From Acetobacter aceti NBRC 14818 (lineage in GTDB: Bacteria > Pseudomonadota > Alphaproteobacteria > Acetobacterales > Acetobacteraceae): a stretch of 64,000 bases of DNA. Positions 43,265-51,773 of this stretch are shown one piece after another. The notes beneath the pieces were generated by a model. It worked only from the letters and a program-made list of their open reading frames with translations. It did not search any database and had not been told where the DNA came from. Positions within the stretch are counted from its first letter, which is position 1. Every line of letters starts with the position of its first letter. The stretch covers positions 1,550,001-1,614,000 of the forward strand of contig NZ_AP023410.1 in the NCBI RefSeq assembly GCF_000193495.2, written 5' to 3'. Made by a program: the position numbers and the translations under genes.

Positions 43265-46171
43265 ATGTCGGTTATGAACAATAAGAGTTCAATCATCATC
43301 ATCGGCAACGGCATGGTTGGTCATTACTGTGCCGAGCAGCTTGTGATGCACGGACTGCACGAAACCCATGCGATCCACATCTTCGGCGACGAACTGCATG
43401 ACGCCTATGACCGCGTGCATCTCACCGAATATATGAGCGGCAGGGACGCTCTGGCGCTGCGGCTTCACGTCGAGGATTTTCATGCCGCGCATGAACTTAC
43501 CCTGCATCGTGGCGTGCGGATCACAGGCATCGACCGTGCGGCGCAGACCGTGGAAAGCGCTGAAGGATCCCTGCCCTACGACACCCTGATTCTCGCCACC
43601 GGCTCCACGCCTTTCGTGCCACCGGTTCCCGGCAATACCGGCACGGCAGGACTGGTCTATCGCACACTGGATGACCTCGACATGATCCGCGCTGCCGCTG
43701 AAGGCGCCACACATGGCGTGGTTATCGGCGGAGGCCTTCTGGGGCTGGAAGCGGCAAATGCCCTTGCTGGCCTTGGCCTTTCAACAGCCGTGGTCGAATT
43801 CGCGCCCCGTCTCATGCCGGTGCAGCTTGATGATGAGGGTGGAGCGGCCCTCAAACAGCGGATCGAGGCGCTCGGCATTCAGGTTCTGACTGCGCACGCC
43901 ACGCAGGAAATTGTGGCTGGTGAAACCCATAGGCACCGTCTCATCTTTGCAGACGGCACTTCGCTGGAAACCGATCTGGTGGTGTTTTCAGCCGGTATCC
44001 GCCCACAGGACCGGTTGGCCCGTGACTGCGGTCTGGCCATTGGCGCTCGTGGGGGCGTTGTCATTGATGACACATGCCGCACTTCCGATCCGGCCATTTT
44101 CGCCATTGGAGAATGTGCCTGCTGGAATGGACAGGTATTCGGCCTTGTTGCGCCGGGCTACACCATGGCGCGCACCGTCGCCTCCTCGCTGGCGGGTGAA
44201 GAAGCAGCCTTCTCCGGCGCAGACATGTCCACCAAGCTCAAGCTGCTTGGCGTCGATGTCGGCTCCATTGGCGATGCACATGGCGCGACACCGGGCAGTC
44301 GCAGCTATCGCTTCATCGGGGAAGTGGACGGCTCCTATCGTCGTCTTGTTCTTTCGGAAGATGGCAGTCAGGTGCTCGGAGCCGTTCTGGTGGGCGACAA
44401 TGCCTATTATGACACGATCCTTCAGTATGTGCAGAACAGCATCAAGCCGCCCGCAGACCCTGCGGCGCTGATCCTGCCGCGTGGTGAAGGCGCGGAACTG
44501 CTGGGGGCCGATGCCCTGCCGGATACGGCCATGATCTGCTCATGCCACAACGTCACCAAGGGCGCGATCTGTACCGCCATTGATGACGGCTGCGCAGACT
44601 TTTCCTCCCTGAAACAGTGCACCAAAGCCAGCACGGGCTGCGGCGGTTGCGCGGGCCTTCTCAAAAGCGTGTTCGAGACCGAACTGGAAGCTCGCGGCAT
44701 TACCGTAGACCGCAGCCTGTGTGAGCATTTCTCCTACACACGACAGGAACTTTACTCTCTGGTCCGCGTGCACGGCATCCAGACATTTGAAGACCTCATG
44801 GCGCAGTACGGTAATGGTGGAATCGGCTGCGATATCTGCAAGCCTGCCGTCGGCTCCATTCTGGCTTCCGCATGGAACAAGCCCATTACGGACCCGCTCT
44901 ACATTCCGCTTCAGGACACGAACGACACGTTCATGGCCAACATGCAGAAGAACGGCACCTACTCCATCGTTCCCCGCATCGCGGGTGGCGAGATCACGCC
45001 TGAAAAGCTGATCGTTCTTGGTCAAGTCGCAAAGAAATATGACCTCTACACCAAGATCACCGGCGGACAGCGTATCGACCTTTTCGGCGCGCGGCTTGAG
45101 CAGTTGCCCGATATCTGGCTCGAACTGCTCGACGCCGGTTTCGAGACCGGACACGCTTACGGAAAATCCACCCGGACAGTGAAATCCTGTGTCGGCAGCA
45201 CATGGTGTCGCTACGGTGTGCAGGACAGCGTGAGCAAGGCGCTGGATCTGGAAAACCGCTACAAGGGCCTGCGTTCTCCTCACAAGCTCAAATTCGCCGT
45301 GTCCGGCTGTACCCGCGAATGTGCGGAAGCGCAGAGCAAGGATGTGGGTGTGATCGCCACGGAAAACGGCTGGAACCTGTATGTCTGCGGCAATGGTGGC
45401 ATGCGGCCCCGCCACGCGGAGCTGTTCGCAACGGACCTGGATGCGGACACTCTGGTAAAATATATAGACCGTTTCCTGATGTTCTATATCCGCACAGCCG
45501 ACAAGCTTCAGCGCACCTCCGTCTGGAGGGAGAACCTCGAAGGTGGACTGGATTACCTCAAGGACGTCATCATCAACGACAGTCTCGGCATCTGCGAGGA
45601 ACTGGAACGCCAGATGCAACTGGTCGTTGACCGATATCATTGCGAATGGCGGGATGCCCTGACGGATCGTGAAAAGCTCAAGAGATTCCGCACATTCGTC
45701 AATGACAGCCGTCCCGACCCGAATATTCGCACAGTGCCGGAGCGTGACCAGATCCGCCCGGCTGACAATCTGCCGGAAACCGTTGCCTCGGCAGGTCCGT
45801 CGCATTGGACGGCGCTGTGCGGACAGGATGATCTCGTGGAAAACTCGGGTGTCGTCGCCTGGCATGATGGCAGCCAGATTGCACTGTTCTACCTACCCGC
45901 TACGGAAAACACTTCCGCCCGCGTTTATGCCATCGACAATCATGATCCATTTTCCAACGCCAATGTGATCGGTCGCGGCATCATGGGGGATCTGAAAGGG
46001 CAGCTTGTGGTGGCCTCGCCTCTCTACAAACAGCATTTCCGCCTGGAAGATGGGCAATGTCTGGAAGACCCTGCTGTCCAGCTGCGGACATGGGATGCCC
46101 GACTGGAGAACGGAAAGGTCGAGATCAAGGCAAAAGTCGAGACGAACGCGCTGGATCTCGTAACGGCCTGA
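43265..46171 (+). CDS. nirB: Fused assimilatory nitrite reductase NirB-NirD
   Basis: 968 residues, one polypeptide carrying both subunits. Order: FAD/NAD(P) oxidoreductase (1 to about 300; IIIIGNGMVGHYCAE, GVVIGGGLLGLEAA), BFD-like [2Fe-2S] domain (about 420-475; CSCHNVTKG and CTKASTGCGGC), siroheme/[4Fe-4S] reductase halves (about 540-830; CVGSTWC and GCTREC cluster Cys), and a C-terminal NirD domain (about 860-968; WTALCGQDDL ... ASPLYKQHFRLEDG) without Rieske Cys/His pairs, as in E. coli NirD. It reduces nitrite to ammonia with NAD(P)H in the cytoplasm. Starts at 43259 and 43274 are also in frame. No nitrate reductase, nitrate transporter or siroheme synthase is nearby. Confidence 0.93.
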   Translation: MSVMNNKSSIIIIGNGMVGHYCAEQLVMHGLHETHAIHIFGDELHDAYDRVHLTEYMSGRDALALRLHVEDFHAAHELTLHRGVRITGIDRAAQTVESAEGSLPYDTLILATGSTPFVPPVPGNTGTAGLVYRTLDDLDMIRAAAEGATHGVVIGGGLLGLEAANALAGLGLSTAVVEFAPRLMPVQLDDEGGAALKQRIEALGIQVLTAHATQEIVAGETHRHRLIFADGTSLETDLVVFSAGIRPQDRLARDCGLAIGARGGVVIDDTCRTSDPAIFAIGECACWNGQVFGLVAPGYTMARTVASSLAGEEAAFSGADMSTKLKLLGVDVGSIGDAHGATPGSRSYRFIGEVDGSYRRLVLSEDGSQVLGAVLVGDNAYYDTILQYVQNSIKPPADPAALILPRGEGAELLGADALPDTAMICSCHNVTKGAICTAIDDGCADFSSLKQCTKASTGCGGCAGLLKSVFETELEARGITVDRSLCEHFSYTRQELYSLVRVHGIQTFEDLMAQYGNGGIGCDICKPAVGSILASAWNKPITDPLYIPLQDTNDTFMANMQKNGTYSIVPRIAGGEITPEKLIVLGQVAKKYDLYTKITGGQRIDLFGARLEQLPDIWLELLDAGFETGHAYGKSTRTVKSCVGSTWCRYGVQDSVSKALDLENRYKGLRSPHKLKFAVSGCTRECAEAQSKDVGVIATENGWNLYVCGNGGMRPRHAELFATDLDADTLVKYIDRFLMFYIRTADKLQRTSVWRENLEGGLDYLKDVIINDSLGICEELERQMQLVVDRYHCEWRDALTDREKLKRFRTFVNDSRPDPNIRTVPERDQIRPADNLPETVASAGPSHWTALCGQDDLVENSGVVAWHDGSQIALFYLPATENTSARVYAIDNHDPFSNANVIGRGIMGDLKGQLVVASPLYKQHFRLEDGQCLEDPAVQLRTWDARLENGKVEIKAKVETNALDLVTA

Positions 46172-46368
46172 TCCGCATAACTGTATTACTCCAAAAAGCT
46201 TGCTCTAGGCTTAGGACTCGCAGTCGGAAGATGACGGTTGCAACAGGCTGATGGTTCAGAAGGGGCAGTTCTGCACGCCAAGCTCGAACGCAACATCACC
46301 CTACTTAGAACATTCGGAAAGGGATTTCTTGCGATGGTCCGCACATGATCTCCTTTTTTCGGCAACGC

Positions 46369-46383
46369 TAGACGATCGGTCTA
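46369..46383. promoter_or_regulatory. Palindrome TAGAC-GATCG-GTCTA upstream of acuI/yhdH-like gene
   Basis: TAGAC (46369-46373) and GTCTA (46379-46383) flank GATCG, 22 bp before the ATG at 46406 and just ahead of the AAAGGAG ribosome-binding site. The form matches operators of TetR/NemR-type regulators found before such reductase genes. No TetR gene occurs in the window. Confidence 0.5.
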
Positions 46384-46405
46384 ATTATAAAGGAGTTACG
46401 GCATT

Positions 46406-47398
46406 ATGTGCACATTTCGGGCGATCGTGATCGAGAAGAACGACACGAGTCAGATCGTTGGACTGAAAGATTTCAGCGAGGCGGATTTGATGGACGGAGA
46501 CGTCACGTTTCGAGTGACGCATTCCACGGTCAACTATAAGGATGGCCTGGCTCTGACAGGTAAGGCTCCGGTCGTCCGGCGCTTTCCCATGATCCCGGGC
46601 ATTGATGGTGCTGGCGTAGTTGAAGCATCAGGTCATCCAGATTTCCGCGTCGGCGACCAAGTCATCCTGAACGGCTGGGGAACGGGTGAAACACACCTCG
46701 GTTCTTATGCCGAGAAAAGCCGTGTCAAAGGGGATTGGCTCGTACCCTTGCCTGCCGGGCTGACGCCAGCCGAGGCTATGGCGATTGGCACTGCGGGCTA
46801 CACTGCAATGCTCAGCGTTCTGGCGCTGGAAAAGCATGGATTGCAGCCATCTGATGGGCCGGTAATCGTCACAGGTGCTGCCGGCGGCGTGGGTTCAGTC
46901 GCGATTGCCCTATTGGCGAAGGCTGGCTGGCACGTCATCGCTTCGACCGGGCGGGCAGAGGAAGCAGATTATCTCAGGAGCCTCGGAGCGGCCGAAATCA
47001 TTGATCGTAACGAACTTTCCGGCCCCATGCGTCCGCTCGGCAAGGAACGGTGGATCGCGGGCATCGATGCTGTGGGCTCACATACGCTCGCTAATGTGCT
47101 GTCGATGACCCGATACGGCGGTGCAGTTACGGCTTGTGGCTTGGCGCAGGGAATGGACCTGCCTGCATCGGTAGCACCGTTCATCCTGCGCGGCGTCTCG
47201 CTGCTTGGTATTGATTCGGTAATGTGTCCGAAGCCGCGTCGCCTTGAAGCCTGGGCGCGTCTTGCAACGGATCTCGATCGCGAGAAATTAGGTCAGATTA
47301 CCACGACAATCCATCTTGAGAATGTCATTACGGCCGGTCATGATATTATTGTGGGGAAAGTGCAAGGTCGTCTTGTCGTTGACATTGAGCAAAGTTGA
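46406..47398 (+). CDS. acuI: AcuI/YhdH-family acrylyl-CoA-reductase-like quinone oxidoreductase
   Basis: 330 residues of the medium-chain dehydrogenase superfamily without zinc. The N-terminus fits AcuI/YhdH ([34 protein letters not shown]), the NADPH-binding [21 protein letters not shown] is intact, and the C-terminal [18 protein letters not shown] is family-specific. AcuI reduces acrylyl-CoA to propionyl-CoA, detoxifying a reactive enoyl-CoA. AAAGGAG lies 9 nt before the ATG. The palindrome at 46369 suggests control by an aldehyde/electrophile-sensing TetR protein. Confidence 0.88.
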   Translation: MCTFRAIVIEKNDTSQIVGLKDFSEADLMDGDVTFRVTHSTVNYKDGLALTGKAPVVRRFPMIPGIDGAGVVEASGHPDFRVGDQVILNGWGTGETHLGSYAEKSRVKGDWLVPLPAGLTPAEAMAIGTAGYTAMLSVLALEKHGLQPSDGPVIVTGAAGGVGSVAIALLAKAGWHVIASTGRAEEADYLRSLGAAEIIDRNELSGPMRPLGKERWIAGIDAVGSHTLANVLSMTRYGGAVTACGLAQGMDLPASVAPFILRGVSLLGIDSVMCPKPRRLEAWARLATDLDREKLGQITTTIHLENVITAGHDIIVGKVQGRLVVDIEQS

Positions 47399-48000
47399 GT
47401 AGACGGGATAGCGCGGCGATTCCAATCGGTGCCCAGATCAGATTTTGCAACTGTTTTATGTCGCTGCAAAGGCGTACGCCCTGCGACGTAACGAGCTTAG
47501 CGCTCGAACCGCCCCAAGGACGGCAGCTTGCCAGCTGTTGCGGCTCCATAGTGGACATTCCGTCGCTCCCCTAGCGGTCAAAGCGCACTATTTTTGCAGC
47601 GCCATTTCCGCTTTATTCAAGGGGGGCTGAAACAAACTCGTGTTCTCAAAGTAATGTATGCTGACTCTGAAGACACACTGCCCTATCCGTCACAAAGCAA
47701 CTGTTCCATACCAAAAGTAAACACTCCGACGAAAAGCGGCTGACCAAAAGTATCACATATATTAAGTATAAATTATAATAACCAAACAGAATGTGCTTAG
47801 AAAAATCGTAATAACTAAATTTGAAATATCAATCAATCATATACACAATAAGTATAATAGAATTTATAAATATTCTATATTAATTTGTTCTGTTTTTAGA
47901 GTGATTCAGATCATAGTCACGCCCCTTGGCAGCATGAATATCATCTCTCTACGGATCACAGACCTGTGACAGGTCGATCCGGAAAAGGAGTTATCAAGTC
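47399..48000. other. Gene-free stretch, AT-rich in its right half
   Basis: 602 bp without a supported gene. The left 240 bp is GC-rich and may be a gene relic (a minus-strand frame with [16 protein letters not shown]), not identifiable. From 47640 to 47900 the DNA is very AT-rich. The last 50 bp carry GGAAAAGGAG just before the esterase ATG and should contain its promoter. Confidence 0.4.
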
Positions 48001-48957
48001 ATGCCAAAGAATGTCGTAAATCCGGAATTTCTGCCCGTTCTGGCGAAAATGCCGTCTTTCGACGGTCTTTCGGATCGTTCACTGCCGGAAGTGCGCGAAA
48101 TCTTCCTTACCTCTGTCCGGCTCATGGAAGGCAGACCTTCGCCGGATGTCGATACACGGGAAGAATACGTCCCCGGCCTCAACAAGGCGCCCGACGTGCG
48201 CGTCCTCGTCTACAGCCCCCGCAAAGCTGCCCCCAATGCTCCCGCCATGGTCTATATTCACGGCGGCGGCCTTATCTCGGGCCACCCGGAAGTGGACGAT
48301 CCGAAATGCCAGATCCTAGCCAACCGTCTCGGTATGCACATCTTCTCGGTCGATTATCGTCTTGCCCCGGAAGTGAAGTATCCCGGCGCCATCGAGGACT
48401 GTTACGCCGTCCTCAAATGGGTGAACGAAAACGCAGCCCGCTTAGGTATCAACCGAGATAAAGTCGTTGTTGCCGGAGAAAGCGCGGGCGGCGGCCTCAG
48501 CGCGGCTCTCGCCCTCATGGCCCGTGATCGCGGCGAATACAAACTCGCCTGCCAGATCCTTATTTACCCGATGCTCGATGATCGCACGGCAATAAAACGC
48601 GATCCTGCCCCGGCATTCGGTGAATATGTCTGGACCCGTTCAGCCAACAAATACGCCTGGCAGTGCTACCTTGGAGACGCGGTCGGCGACGACAAAACCC
48701 CGGACTACGCAGCTGCCGGACGCGCAACGAACCTCGCCGGACTGCCGCCCACCTTCATCGGGGTCGGTTCCATGGACCTGTTTCTCTGCGAAGACCTCGA
48801 TTACGCCACCCGCCTGATGGCCGCCGGCGTTCCTGTCGAAGTCTTCGTTGTGCCCGGCGCCTACCACGTCTTCGATATGTTCGTCCCCGACGCCGCCCTC
48901 TCAAAACGCTTCATGGACGCCTATTGCGACGTCATCAAACGTACGCTCGCAATCTGA
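48001..48957 (+). CDS. HSL-type alpha/beta hydrolase (lipase/esterase)
   Basis: 318 residues. The oxyanion-hole motif YIHGGGLISGH, the nucleophile elbow GESAGGGLSAALAL (Ser), an acidic residue near VGSMDLFLCEDLDY and the catalytic His in VPGAYHVFDMF make a complete hormone-sensitive-lipase-type site. There is no signal peptide, so it is cytoplasmic; a short-chain ester hydrolase is likely. GGAAAAGGAG precedes the ATG. A long hairpin follows the stop. Confidence 0.9.
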   Translation: MPKNVVNPEFLPVLAKMPSFDGLSDRSLPEVREIFLTSVRLMEGRPSPDVDTREEYVPGLNKAPDVRVLVYSPRKAAPNAPAMVYIHGGGLISGHPEVDDPKCQILANRLGMHIFSVDYRLAPEVKYPGAIEDCYAVLKWVNENAARLGINRDKVVVAGESAGGGLSAALALMARDRGEYKLACQILIYPMLDDRTAIKRDPAPAFGEYVWTRSANKYAWQCYLGDAVGDDKTPDYAAAGRATNLAGLPPTFIGVGSMDLFLCEDLDYATRLMAAGVPVEVFVVPGAYHVFDMFVPDAALSKRFMDAYCDVIKRTLAI

Positions 48958-48982
48958 AGATACACCTGTAAAAACCTAGATA

Positions 48983-49033
48983 CTCTTTCAGAATAAGGGG
49001 GAGTCCGTCTCTCCCCCCTTTATTCTGAAAGAG
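48983..49033. terminator. Long bidirectional terminator hairpin
   Basis: CTCTTTCAGAATAAGGGGGAG (48983-49003) pairs almost perfectly with the complement strand segment 49011-49033 over a 7-nt loop, with one or two bulged bases. It lies between the convergent esterase and SRAP genes and overlaps the last codons of the latter, and T/A runs on both sides suit termination in both directions. Confidence 0.75.
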
Positions 49034-49667
49034 GCTGGGATTCGACACGAGCAAGCACGCCATTCGGCAGAGGTCGCTGAAGCCGCAGAGCCTCTGCCAC
49101 CGGAGCGTTCATCCACGCATCCAAGTCGGTTGGTTGCGTCAGAATGACGGGCATGGCCTTCGGATGGATCGCGCCCACTTCCTGATTGGCCTCTGTGGTC
49201 AGAAACCCGAACAGATCATCCGTCGTTTCGCCATCTGCCAGTTTTCGCACGGACGTCCACCGGCACCAGATCCCGGCGAAGAAAGCGAGCGGCTCTCCAT
49301 CATTCCGTGCAAACCACACAGGCCGTGATTTCCCGTCGGGCAGGCGCTCCGGTTCCGAGAACGCGGTCAGCGGCACCAGACAGCGATGTGCCACGCCTTC
49401 CCAACGCTTCCACCATGTCGAGGTCGGATTGCGGATATTGGTCACACCGCGATCCACCTTATGGCCTTTCAAGTAACCAGGCGGCGTCGGCATGCCCCAG
49501 CGCGCCATGACCAGTTCACGGCCGTTCGCAGCGTTCCGCACGATCGGCGCCATCGTGTTCGGCCAGATCTCGGGAAGCGGCTGGAGATTGCCTGTGCGAT
49601 CCTCAAGAGCTTTCGCGATCTCGCGGATCGCCTGCGGGTTCGACGTCATGGAATAAAGATTACACAT
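49020..49667 (-). CDS. SRAP-family protein (YedK/HMCES-like abasic-site DNA-crosslinking protein)
   Basis: 215 residues from the ATG at 49667 (GGGAG 8 nt upstream), giving MCNLYSMT with the essential Cys2 that forms a thiazolidine link to abasic sites in ssDNA. Conserved WPNTMAPIVR (Asn), FSEPERLPDG (Glu) and HPKAMPVILTQPTDLDAWM (His) are present. The family protects ssDNA abasic sites. It overlaps the 3' end of the truncated RepA gene by 22 bp, on the same strand. Plasmid-borne SRAP copies are common, which fits this context. Confidence 0.92.
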   Translation of the reverse strand: MCNLYSMTSNPQAIREIAKALEDRTGNLQPLPEIWPNTMAPIVRNAANGRELVMARWGMPTPPGYLKGHKVDRGVTNIRNPTSTWWKRWEGVAHRCLVPLTAFSEPERLPDGKSRPVWFARNDGEPLAFFAGIWCRWTSVRKLADGETTDDLFGFLTTEANQEVGAIHPKAMPVILTQPTDLDAWMNAPVAEALRLQRPLPNGVLARVESQPLSE

Positions 49668-50230
49668 CGGCGTTGCTCCCTTACAACCACATGCCACGCA
49701 GACAAACGGGCCGCCATTTTTACGACAGGCCACACCACAGCCTGAAACAGGGGCAGCATGTCCCGGTCGATGAAACGGGTGCGCGAGGCATAAACATGCC
49801 GGTCGCCCCGGCTGTGCTGGCTATACACATAGAAGCGCTGCGGCACCATGATATCGAGACGCGCGAGGGCGCCATGAAGCCGGCGATACTGGTGGGTGCC
49901 GTCAGCCCATCCCAGATCCTGGAACAGACGCCACGGGGTGAAGCGCACGTGGCACGACACCCACAGATCGTGGTTGAGGGCATCGACGATCTGACCAGTC
50001 AGCCAGAGCAGGACATCGGCGTCCCGGATCGTCGCCATACCCAGAGGAGCCGCGGCTTCGACAACGATCTCCATCTGACGCGAACGGTAGCGAAGTGGCT
50101 CAAGGCGCGCCATGTGCCCCAGCGAGAAGAACGGGCGACCCATCAGATCGCGGATGTCGCGGGGCCGCGCCGACCCCGTGATCACAAAGCGCCGGTCGGG
50201 CTGACGCCAGCTATCGGCGACCGGCATCAT
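49646..50230 (-). CDS. Truncated plasmid replication initiator (RPA/RepA family)
   Basis: 194 residues. The first ~160 fit the alphaproteobacterial replication initiator protein A family: RPFFSLGHMARLEPLRY, EIVVEAAAPLGMATIRDADVLLWLTGQ, HVRFTPWRLFQDLG, YRRLHGALARLD. The family normally runs to about 300 residues with a second winged-helix part; here it ends after FRAVVW-like LPLFQAVVWP in an unrelated tail, where the SRAP gene begins. Replication function is therefore unlikely. It marks a former plasmid or integrative element. Confidence 0.7.
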   Translation of the reverse strand: MMPVADSWRQPDRRFVITGSARPRDIRDLMGRPFFSLGHMARLEPLRYRSRQMEIVVEAAAPLGMATIRDADVLLWLTGQIVDALNHDLWVSCHVRFTPWRLFQDLGWADGTHQYRRLHGALARLDIMVPQRFYVYSQHSRGDRHVYASRTRFIDRDMLPLFQAVVWPVVKMAARLSAWHVVVREQRRCVIFIP

Positions 50231-50450
50231 CGTCCGGCACTCCGCTGCTTGGGGGCTTAGAAACGCAAAAAGCCGCCCTTGAGGCGCCCCAAAGCGTTTG
50301 TTTTCAAACGGAATTCATGGTTGCGGGGAAAGGCAACCAACGATACTTGCGATTGGTGGACCGTGAGATACCCCGTCTCGCTGCATGACAGAGTGACCAT
50401 GCCAAAGCGCATGGGCATATCCAATTGAAATCCTTGCCACAGGTAATCCG

Positions 50451-50488
50451 CCTCATATATGATCCCACATCATGGTCAATATATGAGG
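50451..50488. promoter_or_regulatory. Palindromic operator of the Xre-RES module
   Basis: CCTCATATAT (50451-50460) and ATATATGAGG (50479-50488) are exact inverted repeats 18 nt apart, ending 9 bp before the antitoxin ATG at 50498. Position and symmetry fit autorepression by the toxin-antitoxin complex. The right arm also supplies the GAGG ribosome-binding site. Confidence 0.7.
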
Positions 50489-50497
50489 CGCTCCGTC

Positions 50498-50863
50498 ATG
50501 TCTGAGACCACATTCCTCTCTGACGCCTTTGATCCGTCCGGGCTGATCGCGGCGGAACGGCTGAGCAATATGCTGCACATCACCCGAGGCGAACTGGCCG
50601 TAACACTGGGCCTGTCGCGCGACGCCGTCTCGAAAAGCGCACGCCTCGGCCGCCCCGCCACCCAGGCGAGGCTGCGCGACATGGTCGAGATCCTCAATCG
50701 CGTCAGGCCATGGGCAGGTTCAGCCCAACAGGCTTTTGCATGGTACCGGTCACAACCCCTGCCCTCCTTCGGTGACCAGACTGCCGAGGCGCTCGTCCGA
50801 GAGGGGCGCGCCGACGCCGTCCGGCGCTACCTGGATCGAATTGCAACCGGCGGTTACGCGTGA
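50498..50863 (+). CDS. Xre/MbcA/ParS-type antitoxin (DUF2384)
   Basis: 121 residues. An Xre-like helix-turn-helix (AERLSNMLHITRGELAVTLG then LSRDAVSK) is followed by the toxin-binding DUF2384 segment (MVEILNRVRPWAGSAQQAFAWY, LPSFGDQTAEALVREGRADAVRRYL). It neutralises the RES toxin encoded next and represses its own promoter. Its stop overlaps the toxin GTG by 4 bp. The frame is open to 50459, but that start lies in the operator. Confidence 0.9.
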   Translation: MSETTFLSDAFDPSGLIAAERLSNMLHITRGELAVTLGLSRDAVSKSARLGRPATQARLRDMVEILNRVRPWAGSAQQAFAWYRSQPLPSFGDQTAEALVREGRADAVRRYLDRIATGGYA

Positions 50864-51378
50864 GGTTTACCGGACGGGTATTCAGGGCTCACAATCCCCG
50901 CTGGTCTTTCACCCCATTATCAGGCGATGGTGCGGCGCTTCACGGAGGTCGGTTCAACCCGGTCGGCACACCTGCCCTTTACACATCACTTCGGATGGAG
51001 ACGGCCTGGCTCGAAGCCCAGCAGGGCTTTCCATTCAAGCCGCAACCTTTGACGATCTGTGCCTATGACGTCGATAGCGAGCCCATCGTCGATCTGACCA
51101 ATCTCTCCAGTCTTAACGATCGGGGTTTCTCCCCCGCCACCTTGGCCTGTCCGTGGGAAGACCTTGCTGACCAGGGCAAAACACCGCCTTCATGGGAACT
51201 GGCAAAGGCGCTCATGGCCGACGGAGCAGCAGGCATCATCGTCCCGAGCTTTGCCCCTGGAGCGACAGAACACGACAGAAACCTCGTCTTCTGGGCATGG
51301 TCAGACAGTCTGCCCTCCCGCGTAACCGTCATTGATGATGAGAGGCGACTGCCCACAACCGCAGCGTCGTGGCCATAA
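50860..51378 (+). CDS. RES-domain toxin (NAD+-degrading)
   Basis: 172 residues with the Arg-Glu-Ser residues of the family: HGGRFNPVGTPALYTS (Arg, Tyr), METAWLEA (Glu) and the late Ser in IIVPSFA. RES toxins such as MbcT cleave NAD+ (phosphorolysis in MbcT) and stop growth. It starts with GTG overlapping the antitoxin stop, so the antitoxin is translated first. No frameshift or lost key residue is seen, so the module is probably active. Confidence 0.9.
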   Translation: MRFTGRVFRAHNPRWSFTPLSGDGAALHGGRFNPVGTPALYTSLRMETAWLEAQQGFPFKPQPLTICAYDVDSEPIVDLTNLSSLNDRGFSPATLACPWEDLADQGKTPPSWELAKALMADGAAGIIVPSFAPGATEHDRNLVFWAWSDSLPSRVTVIDDERRLPTTAASWP

Positions 51379-51704
51379 GCTGACTGGAAAGTGAGATTAC
51401 CGAATGTCAACTATCCAGCGCCCAAGCTTAACGATAGCAATGGGGAAAAGCGGTATGGCGGCTTATTGCGGAAGGTAGTTCTTCCTCGGAAATTATAATC
51501 TCCATAAAGGCTACTTCCTTCAGCGGCACAGTCTCCCAGCAAGGCTGTCGAATTATCGGTCATAGCCATGGAGTTGGAGTTCGCTCAGAACATGGTCGAT
51601 GGGCGAAGATGCGTGGTGCGGTTCATGGTCGTCGTGCTCGCTAATCGGAATGCTCCGCCAGTTCGACCGCCACCCTCTCGGTCCAGTTTCCCTCCGGCAC
51701 CAAT
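51379..51704. other. Spacer after the RES toxin without a gene
   Basis: About 330 bp. No coding frame with a ribosome-binding site is seen; a 65-codon minus-strand frame here is a shadow of the operator region. A second copy of TCGGTCC at about 51679 may be an additional half-site of the operator described next. Confidence 0.4.
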
Positions 51705-51760
51705 TCGGTCCCATTGACACCGGTTTTTAGTATCTCTATATTCGGTGCCAATGAGACCGA
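51705..51760 (+). promoter_or_regulatory. Consensus sigma70 promoter embedded in an 18-bp inverted repeat
   Basis: -35 TTGACA (51714-51719), 17-bp spacer, -10 TATATT (51737-51742). The promoter is framed by TCGGTCCCATTGACACCG (51705-51722) and CGGTGCCAATGAGACCGA (51743-51760), inverted copies matching at 16 of 18 positions, one covering the -35 and one the start site. This is the classic layout of an autorepressed promoter for the regulator gene 13 bp downstream. Confidence 0.7.
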
Positions 51761-51773
51761 TTTTGGAGCCACT

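Noticed and set aside
44540-45865. A 441-codon minus-strand open frame
   Set aside because: Antisense to nirBD, whose motifs are intact on the other strand.
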